In this document: in pieces, positions 8,747-16,300 of the stretch
Position numbering within the stretch: the stretch's first letter is position 1
How the letters are laid out: every line of letters starts with the position of its first letter
Notes under the pieces: model-generated
What the model was told of the DNA's origin: nothing
Seen by the model: only the letters and a program-made list of their open reading frames with translations
Databases searched by the model: none
Assembly: GCA_910585615.1 (NCBI GenBank)
Contig: CAJUFO010000036.1
Coordinates: 1 to 42,474, forward strand
DNA: 42,474 nt
DNA from: an uncultured Acetatifactor sp.
GTDB taxonomy: Bacteria > Bacillota > Clostridia > Lachnospirales > Lachnospiraceae
Direction: 5' to 3'
Translations under genes and position numbers: made by a program

Positions 8747-9059
8747 TCAGACCAGGGCCTCGACGAGCGTCTTCCCGCCCAGCCGGATTTCCTTTAGGCC
8801 CGGTTCTTTCTTTTTGTTGAAGTTGAAGCTGAGCATGTAGCCTTTCTGGAGGTGAAAGTAGTCCAGGTAGTCCGTCAGCTGCTGCTCTCCTCTTTCGTTG
8901 TACTCGTTGCCGCTTGAGTTCTACGACGAACTGTTCGCTCAGATAGTCCACGCTGACGTCCGTCCGCCTGGCATCCCTGGTCTGGACTTCCATATAGTAG
9001 TTTCCCGCACCGTTTATGATGGAAATCGATGGCTCCTCCTGCCCTGTAACAGATTCCTG
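8747..9059 (-). pseudogene. 3' fragment of PDDEXK_9 / AAA-ATPase-like nuclease gene
   Basis: Read on the minus strand, a frame ending at TGA 8747-8749 encodes a tail (EYNERGEQQLTDYLDYFHLQ, then KGYMLSFNFNKKKEPG). Its upstream part continues in another frame as NGAGNYYMEVQTRDARRTDV and then FVVELK. Together these match the C-terminal PD-(D/E)XK nuclease module found on AAA-ATPase-like proteins of Clostridia and Bacteroidetes, where the expected order is qTRD.R.TDv...FVVELKiW.G.EYNE. A few bases are missing near 8905-8915, between ELK and NEYNE, so the frame is broken. The ATPase part is absent. An in-frame stop lies at 9060-9062. Confidence 0.7.
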
Positions 9060-9081
9060 TCAATCCCTTCGACCTGTACGC

Positions 9082-9454
9082 TCAGTCCACGCCTTCAAAT
9101 ATTTCGCTTAATATCATTTTTATATGTGTGAATCCCTTTAAAGCTATCTCTGTCTCCGCATTATAATATTTTTCCGCTTTATCCTCTTGGAGGATATAAC
9201 TCTCCTCCAGGACATATTTCTCGTCTTCCAGATAGTATATCTCCCCTGACCTGCCCTGAGGCACAAACAATCCAGTATTCCTCTACCCCGGTTTTTTCAT
9301 GGATGTCCTTTTTCTCTGCCCGGTCCCTCTTCGCAGTGGATGGGCTCAGAATCTCCGCTATGAATTTAGGCACTCCGCTGTAAGCCCTGCCTTTCAAGCG
9401 GCTGCGGTCACATATGATTATGAAAAAAACAGGTATCCAGGCCCTTAAGAACAT
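9082..9454 (-). pseudogene. Broken Uma2-family (DUF820) nuclease gene
   Basis: The minus strand encodes CDRSRLKGRAYSGVPKFIAE followed by ILSPSTAKRDRAEKKDIHEK and TGVEEYWIV. This is the hallmark core of Uma2/DUF820 restriction-endonuclease-fold proteins (vCDrs...G.P...EilSPSTakrDr..K...Y...GV.EYWiV). Around 9250-9275 the frame shifts by one, and the C-terminal part continues as GRSGEIYYLEDEKYVLEESY through ILSEIFEGVD to the stop at 9082-9084. The usual N-terminal 60-90 residues are not recognisable upstream. It is both 5'-truncated and frameshifted, so it is unlikely to make an active protein. Confidence 0.75.
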
Positions 9455-9655
9455 AACGTTGGATTTTCCGCAAGCCCAGGGACACAGTACGGTACACTAT
9501 ACAGCTCATTTTGGGGAACAAATCGTATCTATAGAGGTCAAAGTCTCAAACTTTCCGTCCGCACTTCCATGGCGGATTATAAAAGAGAGGGTTGGCTGCT
9601 CAATCTCCCACTGTATGCGGTGGAAGAAATCTGTAAATGTCTGGAACATCATTGA
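9414..9655 (+). pseudogene. Possible unidentified + strand gene remnant
   Basis: Two + strand frames read as protein-like on either side of about 9568. The first runs through HYTAHFGEQIVSIEVKVSNF (about 9500-9555). The second starts at an ATG near 9570 and encodes MADYKREGWLLNLPLYAVEE plus a short tail ending at TGA 9653-9655. Joined by a one-base frameshift they would make a plausible C-terminal part of a longer protein. I do not recognise the family. The first part overlaps the end of the minus-strand Uma2 remnant, so some of this may be chance. Confidence 0.25.
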
Positions 9656-9659
9656 ACAC

Positions 9660-9691
9660 GGGGGATTCCCGGCAATCTCCGGGAATCCCCC
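9660..9691. terminator. Strong hairpin downstream of eno
   Basis: A perfect 13-bp stem, GGGGGATTCCCGG (9660-9672) with CCGGGAATCCCCC (9679-9691), closes a six-base loop. It lies 12 bases beyond the enolase stop on the minus strand and just after the + strand remnant. No T-run follows on either strand (an A-run lies at 9694-9700), so it would be an atypical terminator or a 3'-end stabiliser for eno mRNA. Confidence 0.5.
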
Positions 9692-9703
9692 CATAAAAAA
9701 TCA

Positions 9704-11029
9704 TCACTGCACATGAAAAGCCGTAAGCCCCGGATATTCCGCAGCCGCTCCCAGTTCCTCCTCAATCCGCAGCAGCCGATTGTACTTCGCCACCCTGTCG
9801 CTGCGGCAGGGGGCGCCGGTCTTGATCTGCCCCGTATTCCAGGCCACCGCCAGATCCGCGATGGTGGTGTCCTCGGTCTCGCCGGAGCGGTGGGACATGA
9901 CGGCGGTGTAATTGTTCTTGTGGGCCAGCTCCACGGCCTCGAAGGCCTCCGTGAGGGTGCCTATCTGGTTCACCTTCACCAGAATGGAGTTCGCCGTCCC
10001 CAGCTTGATGCCCGCGGCCAGGCGCTTCTTGTTGGTGACGAACAGGTCGTCGCCCACCAGCTGCACCTTCCCAGCCAGCCTTTCCGTCAGCTTCTGCCAG
10101 CCGTCCCAGTCGTCCTCTGCCAGGGCGTCCTCGATGGATATGATGGGGAAATCCTGGGTGAGCCTTTCGAAATAGGAGATCATCTCGTCCGTGCTGCGGA
10201 TGACCTCCTCGCCTTTTAAGCTGCTCTCCCCGGGGAAGTGGTACATGTCCGTTTTTTCGTTATACAGTTCACTGGAAGCCGCATCCATGGCAATCCACAC
10301 GTCCTCGCCGGGCTTGTAGCCGGAGGCCCGGATGGCGTCCACCAGGAAGGTCAGCACGCTCTCCGCGTCCGGCAGGTCAGGCGCGAAGCCGCCCTCATCC
10401 CCCACGCCTGTGGAAAGACCCTTATCCTGCAGGAGCTTCTTTAAGTTGTGGTAGACCTCCGCACAGATCCGCAGGGCATCGGAGAAGCTGCCCGCACAGA
10501 TGGGCATGATCATGAATTCCTGGAAGTCCACCGTGTTGGCGGCATGCTTTCCGCCGTTTAAGATGTTCATCATAGGCACCGGCATCAGATGGGCCCCCGC
10601 GCCGCCCACATAGCGGTACAGTGGCATGGACAGGGCCTTGGCCGATGCTCTGGCGCAGGCCAGGGAGACGGAAAGCATGGCGTTTGCCCCCAGGTTCCCC
10701 TTGTTGTCCGTGCCGTCCAGCTCTATCAGCTGCCTGTCTATGGCAATCTGATCCATGGCGTTCTTCCCCACCAGCACAGGAGCGATCTTCTCATTCACGT
10801 TCTTCACGGCATGCTGCACGCCCAGACCGAAATACCTGGGTTCGCCGTCCCGCAGCTCTACCGCCTCGAAGCGTCCTGTGCTGGCCCCGGAGGGCACCGC
10901 GGCGGTGCCGATATGGTACTGCCCGTCAGAGCTGCTTCGGACGAAGACATCGGCCTCCACGGTGGGATTGCCCCGGGAGTCCAGGATTTCACGGGCATGG
11001 ATTGATTTGATTTCAAGATATGTGGTCAT
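9704..11029 (-). CDS. eno: Enolase (phosphopyruvate hydratase)
   Basis: Cytoplasmic glycolytic enzyme converting 2-phosphoglycerate to phosphoenolpyruvate; 441 residues, a normal length. The N-terminus contains AREILDSRGNPTVE and PSGASTGRFEAVELRDG, the standard substrate-loop motifs. Metal and catalytic regions include MNILNGGKHAANTVDFQEFM, STGVGDEGGFAPD, SIEDALAEDDWDGW and VGDDLFVTN. The family signature ILVKVNQIGTLTEA and SHRSGETED follow. An AAGGAGGAATT ribosome binding site lies immediately upstream of the ATG. It is transcribed alone: a bidirectional terminator separates it from the upstream aldo/keto reductase gene, and a strong hairpin follows its stop. I saw no clean promoter in the 87 bases between the start and that terminator. 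Confidence 0.97.
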   Translation of the reverse strand: MTTYLEIKSIHAREILDSRGNPTVEADVFVRSSSDGQYHIGTAAVPSGASTGRFEAVELRDGEPRYFGLGVQHAVKNVNEKIAPVLVGKNAMDQIAIDRQLIELDGTDNKGNLGANAMLSVSLACARASAKALSMPLYRYVGGAGAHLMPVPMMNILNGGKHAANTVDFQEFMIMPICAGSFSDALRICAEVYHNLKKLLQDKGLSTGVGDEGGFAPDLPDAESVLTFLVDAIRASGYKPGEDVWIAMDAASSELYNEKTDMYHFPGESSLKGEEVIRSTDEMISYFERLTQDFPIISIEDALAEDDWDGWQKLTERLAGKVQLVGDDLFVTNKKRLAAGIKLGTANSILVKVNQIGTLTEAFEAVELAHKNNYTAVMSHRSGETEDTTIADLAVAWNTGQIKTGAPCRSDRVAKYNRLLRIEEELGAAAEYPGLTAFHVQ

Positions 11030-11116
11030 AATAATTCCTCCTTGACATATGGAATCTACGTATTTTCGCTGCCGCTAGGCTGCCATTAGCATATCCCACA
11101 TGGGAGAAATTATTAC

Positions 11117-11162
11117 AAAAAACAGCACTTTTAGGAGAGCAGTCCTAAAAGTGCTGTTTTTT
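11117..11162. terminator. Bidirectional intrinsic terminator
   Basis: A perfect 20-bp inverted repeat (arms 11117-11136 and 11143-11162, six-base loop) has AAAAAA at one end and TTTTTT at the other, so it can act on both strands. It ends transcription from the aldo/keto reductase gene, whose stop is 46 bases away on the minus strand. Confidence 0.9.
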
Positions 11163-11207
11163 ATCCATTATCAGGAGCCTTATGTCAGTGCGCTCAGACA
11201 GCGCGCC

Positions 11208-12230
11208 TCAATATGCCTTCCCTGCCAGTATCTCCCGGTAGTCCTTATAATTCTTCTCCAGCAGCGCGGGTGTGTCCAGGCCGTAAGGGCATTTGGACTT
11301 GCACCTGCCGCAGTGGAGGCAGCTCTCGATTTTCTTCATCTTCTCCTGGGCCTGGGGCGTGAGCTGGGCCGCGGAGGGGGAACGGCGGATCAGCAGGCTC
11401 ATGCGGGCGCAGTTGTTGATTTCGATGCCCACGGGACAGGGCATGCAGTATCCGCAGCCCCGGCAGAAATCGCCCAGCAGCTCCTCCCTGTCCTTCGCGA
11501 TGACAGCCGCCAGCTCTTCATTCATGGCAGGCGGGTTCTCGATATAGGACAGGAACTCGTCCAGCTCGCTCTCCCGCTGCACGCCCCAGATGGGCAGCAC
11601 ATGGCCGTACTGCGCCAGGAACGCGTAGGCCGCCGCGGAATCGGTGATCAGCCCGCCGGACAGGGCCTTCATGGCGATGAAGCCCATGCCCGCCTCCCTG
11701 CATTTCTCCACCAGTTCCACATCCTTCTCCGTGGCCAGGTAGCAGAAGGGGAACTGCAATGTCTCGTACAGGCCGCTCTCCACCGCCTCGTGGGCCACGC
11801 TGAGGCGATGGTTGGTGATGCCGATGTGGCGCACCATGCCTTTCTCCCTGGCCTCCAGCATGGCTTCATAGAGGCCGCTGCCGTCCCCCGGCTTGGGGCA
11901 GAAGGCGGGATTGTGGAACTGGTAGATGTCGATATAGTCGGTGCGCAGGTTCTTCAGGGAGGTATGGATGTCCTTCCAGAAACCCTCCGCGTCCGTTGCC
12001 CCGGTCTTGGTGGCGATATAGACCTTCTCCCGCATGCCCTCAAAGGCCTCCCCCAGCTTCTCCTCGCTGTCCGTGTAGAACCGGGCCGTGTCGAAGAACG
12101 TGACGCCCTTGTCATACGCTTTGCGCAGAAGCTTCACGGCCTCCTGGGTGGAGATCCGCTGGATGGGCAGGGCCCCGAAGGCGTTCTTCTCCACTGTGAT
12201 TCCTGTATTGCCCAATGTTACCTTTACCAT
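11208..12230 (-). CDS. Aldo/keto reductase with C-terminal 4Fe-4S ferredoxin domain
   Basis: Cytoplasmic NAD(P)H-type oxidoreductase of the aldo/keto reductase superfamily, 340 residues. The barrel part shows TLGNTGITVEKNAFGALPI, FFDTARFYTDSEEKLGEAF (catalytic Asp and Tyr), KVYIATKTG (Lys), and DYIDIYQFHN (His). The last 90 residues carry two Cys clusters, CRGCGYCMPCP and CLHCGRCKSKCP, as in bacterial AKRs that have a fused ferredoxin tail. AGAGGAGA lies ten bases before the start. It begins 32 bases after the stop of the cohesin-like gene and is followed by the bidirectional terminator, so it is probably the last gene of the M60 / cohesin-like / AKR transcript. The substrate is unknown, and the link to the surface proteins may only be co-transcription. 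Confidence 0.93.
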   Translation of the reverse strand: MVKVTLGNTGITVEKNAFGALPIQRISTQEAVKLLRKAYDKGVTFFDTARFYTDSEEKLGEAFEGMREKVYIATKTGATDAEGFWKDIHTSLKNLRTDYIDIYQFHNPAFCPKPGDGSGLYEAMLEAREKGMVRHIGITNHRLSVAHEAVESGLYETLQFPFCYLATEKDVELVEKCREAGMGFIAMKALSGGLITDSAAAYAFLAQYGHVLPIWGVQRESELDEFLSYIENPPAMNEELAAVIAKDREELLGDFCRGCGYCMPCPVGIEINNCARMSLLIRRSPSAAQLTPQAQEKMKKIESCLHCGRCKSKCPYGLDTPALLEKNYKDYREILAGKAY

Positions 12231-12262
12231 AAAATATAGTCTCCTCTTCTAAATACCCTTTC

Positions 12263-13306
12263 TCACTTTCCGCGCTTCGGCCCTTTTATCAGGTAGAACA
12301 CCACCGCCGCGCCGCCGCCCGTCAACAATGCCGCAATCCCGAATCCGATCAGGACCGGTTTCACGCTCTCCCAGAACCCGGCTCCTTTCTGCATTTCCGT
12401 CCCATCGCCGGGAGCCATCGCCTCCTGGTTCTCCTCCTCTACCCTGCTTTCCTCGGGCAGATCAAGATCCACCGTCTCTATCTCCGGTGTGGGGGACGGG
12501 CTGGGCGATGGAGACGGACTGGGCGACTTCTCCGGAACGGGGCTGGCTGCGGGCTTCTGCCCGCCGCTTGTGGGCTTTTTGAAGCCTGGCACCTGTGTCG
12601 TCCCGCCTCCCGCTATCTGGGTATTTCCCCCGGTGCCCTGGGAATCGTCATCGGGCTGCTGCCAGTCGTCATCTCCTCCTGTCCCGCCAGGAGCCTGAGA
12701 CGTCTCAGGCGGCGGTGTCTGTGTATTCCCCGGAGGGGGCGTCAGCGTGGCCGCGGGGGGAGGCGTGGGCGTAGCAGTAGCATCCGGAGACGGCGTCTCC
12801 ACAGGCGGAGGCGTCTCCGTCGCCTGTGGTGTCCCAAGCTGTACCGCCGCAGGATTCGAAACGCCCTCCATGGTCCTGGTCACGGTACCGTAGACATATT
12901 GCAGCGAATCCTCAGCCACTCCCACCACGGCGGAGCCTTCCCCGCCGTCTCCGTTGCGGACCACTACCCTGCCGATGTCCAGGGACTCCGTCCCCGCCGC
13001 AAAGAGCGGATTCGTCCCTGCCATATAGATATTCATCGTCTTATTGCTTTCATTATAGCGGAATTCCGCTACACTTGCATTGCTTCCAGCGAATTCAAAG
13101 GTCACCTTGTCCCCCGGTCCTGCCTCCACCGTGAGGCGAAAGCACAGGGAGGAGATCCCCTCCTTTGCCGCATGGTCGGAGTCCAGCACTACCTGCCCGG
13201 AGCTGTCCAGGCGGAAGCCGTCCCCGCTCTCCGCGAAAGCCCGCCCCGGCAGCAGCAAGGCCGCCAGGAGCGCCATACTACACATTCTCTTCCAATCTCT
13301 TTTCAC
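12263..13306 (-). CDS. Membrane-anchored surface protein with cohesin-like domain
   Basis: A 347-residue secreted protein. Residues 1-25 form a signal peptide ending AFA. Residues about 31-150 form a beta-rich domain with strands such as CFRLTVEAGPGDKVTFEF, FRYNESNKTMNIYMAGTNPL and LDIGRVVVRNGDG. The pattern of hydrophobic strands around a central asparagine-rich hairpin recalls cohesin-type modules, though I cannot confirm the fold. A long Pro/Thr/Ser/Gly linker (about 155-300, including a run of Ser-Pro repeats) and a single C-terminal helix (about 318-340) followed by KGPKRGK complete a stalked membrane-anchor design. It starts 43 bases after the stop of the dockerin-bearing M60 peptidase, so it is a good candidate receptor for that enzyme. 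Alternative: a generic surface adhesin. Confidence 0.7.
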   Translation of the reverse strand: MKRDWKRMCSMALLAALLLPGRAFAESGDGFRLDSSGQVVLDSDHAAKEGISSLCFRLTVEAGPGDKVTFEFAGSNASVAEFRYNESNKTMNIYMAGTNPLFAAGTESLDIGRVVVRNGDGGEGSAVVGVAEDSLQYVYGTVTRTMEGVSNPAAVQLGTPQATETPPPVETPSPDATATPTPPPAATLTPPPGNTQTPPPETSQAPGGTGGDDDWQQPDDDSQGTGGNTQIAGGGTTQVPGFKKPTSGGQKPAASPVPEKSPSPSPSPSPSPTPEIETVDLDLPEESRVEEENQEAMAPGDGTEMQKGAGFWESVKPVLIGFGIAALLTGGGAAVVFYLIKGPKRGK

Positions 13307-13349
13307 AACTGTCTCCCATCTGTCCTAGCCGGACTTTTCCTTCGCTCTG

Positions 13350-16300
13350 TCACTGCTGCGGAACGCCGCCGCTTAAACTGATGTCCGGCAGTTCCTTAGG
13401 CATCTCCACGAACAGGGAGTCGCTGACCAGCCTCTGCCCTTCATTTGTCAATGCATCGTTGACGCGGTAAAGCTCTGCCCTGACTTTGGTGATTTTGGAC
13501 AAATCCACCTCCTGTCCGGCGGGAATCCAGTAAATCCAGGTGCCCTTTTTGACATTAGGGATAACGCCTGCCGCTGGCACGTCAGCCAGTATGATGCTCT
13601 GGGCATTCACATTCCCTTCTGCGTCCACACCGCCTATATTATTTCCGTCCTGGTCGTAGAGCAGGACTACGTTATAGGCAGGATTGCCCTTGAAGCCCCC
13701 CGTGAACAGGATGGAGCCGGCGGGAATCACATCCGCCTCCCCGGTGCCGTATCTATAATCCGCCGATAGCCTTCCGATGGCCGGAATGCCCTCCTGGGTC
13801 TCCTTGAAATCCACATTGTCGCTGGTGACTCCTATCACCTCCAGCTCCGCCATGGATATCTGTCCGCTGGCGCTGTCCGGAATCAGCTTCAGGGCCGTGG
13901 CCCGGTATGTGCACACATAATCCCCCTTTTCATTGTGGAAGTACACGGTCTTGTCCCCCCCGAAGGTTCCATTGCCCACATCCAGCCATACGCCGTCCGC
14001 CAGTACCTGAATGCGGTAGCCGCCCGTCCCGCCTGCCGCCTGATGCTGGAAGCCCGAGACGGTGAGGGTCTTGTTGAACTCGATGACGATTTCCGCATTG
14101 CCATTGATATCCGCAGTGTACACGGTATCCGCCTTGCCGTCGATGAGCCGCATGGCCACATCCTCCGGCTTCGGTTCACAGGGATCGTCGTCGCTGCCTT
14201 CGCCCACAGGCGCGTCTGCCGTCAGGCCCTTGGTACTCACTGTCCAGAAGGATTTGTCAAGCCTCCCGTCATGCTCTATCTTCACCGGGCTCAGCACCTT
14301 TACCGCCGAGCGGTTCAGGTATTTGTCGATTACCGTCACCTCGTACCAGACCACCCTGTTGTTGATGTGGACAGTGTCGGTGAAGGTATTCTCCGTGGAG
14401 AAGCCCACCGGCTGCTTCACCGTCCTGCCGCCCTCAATCATGCACCGGGTAATCTCATAGCCCAGCACGTCTCCCTCCGGAATCCCCTTGGAGCCGAGGG
14501 TGATGTCCACCTGGTTTGCCGCGTTCGCATTGACCACAGCGGTCACTCCATCCCCCACGGCCTCCACCGTTCCGGTAGTCCCCAGGCTGCTGCTGCCGCC
14601 CCGGAGGCTGTAAGACCTGGACTCATCGCTCACATAGTAGATTGCCCTGGTCTCCTTCTCGAACTGGGCGGCGTAAGCCCTGGTGCCCTCGTCCGGCGTC
14701 ATGCCCCAGCGCTCGAAGAACTCCAGGATGTTCCGCCCCGCCGCCGCGCAGGACAGCCGCATCAGAATCTGATCCTTATCTCCCTCCAGTTTCAGGGCCA
14801 CGCCGCCCGGGCTGGGCGCCTTCGCGGTATTGCGTGCATAAGTGTCCACCCTGGCGAAGAACAGATTGGCCAGCTGCTCCTCGGGATTCGCATAAGTCTT
14901 GTAATTGTACCCTCTATCATACGCCAGATGGAGCTGCCAGTACATGCCCAGCTGTGTGAACACATTGCCAGCGCGTCCCTTAGTGCCTGATGTGACCTTC
15001 TTGTACACCTCAGGGTACTGGAAGCGCACGCTGCTGTTGTTGTCCTTTGCCTGGGCCAGCACGGAGAAATAATTGTTGGTAATCTCCGCTATGGCATATT
15101 CGCCCTGATTGATGCAGTGCCCGATTTCGTGGGCAATGCCCCATCCGAAGTACCTGCCGGACTGATACCTTCCCTCACTGTCGCTGGCCACCGGCACGGA
15201 AGTCACCATGCCCGGTGCGGAGCCCCATTCGATGCCGATATGGTTCCCCGCTGCGTACATGAACGCCCCGGAGAACATCCTCTGGTAGCGGATGTTCAGA
15301 TGCCCCTTGGGTATCCGGTCCTTCGCGTCCGCCGCGTTCGCGTTCAGTCCCTTGTGCTGGTAGAACAGGTACATCATGTCCTCCATGGCCTGCATGGACT
15401 GCAGGAGCTTCTGGGCCCGCTCCGAAGCGCTGCCCTCTCCCAGCCCGGCACGGATCTGCTCCGCGGGCAGGGACAGCATCATCTTATCCAGCAGGATGTC
15501 GGAGGCACCCAGGATACAGTTCGTCCTGTCATAGGGATAGGCCACCTGTCCATTGGCGGAATTCTGATGGACTTCTCCGTGGAGCGTCTCCATCTGCGCC
15601 ACGAACGCGTCCAGATCCTCCACATAGGCGGTAGCCCTGGCCAGGCGCTCTCCGCTGTCCGTCAGCTGGTAAAGATCCAGCTTCGGCACCTGCACCCCTC
15701 CGCTGACGCGGACGGCATACAAGTCGTTCTCTCCGCCGTTGCCCGTGTACTGCACGTACAGCGCCCCGCCGGACTCGACCCCCGTAGTGCTTCCCGCCTT
15801 CGGGATGGTCACTATGTTGGCGCCTATCTTCAGGCCCACAGTCCCCGCTACCACGCCTCCTGACTCGGCATGGTACTGGGTAGCCACCAGCTGCAGATTG
15901 GCAGCCTCCCCCGTCTTCTTGGTCTTATGGCCGACATAGACCACGATTTCCTCCTGGGCCGCTGCAGCCACCCCAAGGGGCTGCCATGCGTTCAGGCCGC
16001 CAAAGCCCCTGCCCACGTCCTTCGTGCTGATGCCGTTATGTACCTGCACCGACTCCTTCAATCCCCCGGCGCGCAGAATGGCCTCCGCCGTCTCAAGCTC
16101 CCGCTCCAGCAGCTCTCTGTCGGGATGGAGCTCCCCGCTGACCGGATCCTCGGTATTGACCTGTACCCGCAGCTCGTCTATGGTCTCCTGGGTCACATCC
16201 TCCCTGAGCACTGTATGGAGATCGTCTTGGTACAGGTTCATGATTGCTTCCAGCAAGGTGTCATAGTGGTAGAAATAGACCTCTGACACCGTTATCTGAT

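Noticed and set aside
9660..9691. Hairpin after eno as a standard intrinsic terminator
   Set aside because: The stem is perfect but no T-run follows it on either strand, so it is listed only as an atypical terminator or stabiliser.
11094..11105. TCCCACATGGGA upstream of eno as an operator
   Set aside because: The arms are only five bases, the centre is not symmetric, and no second copy was seen, so chance is likely.
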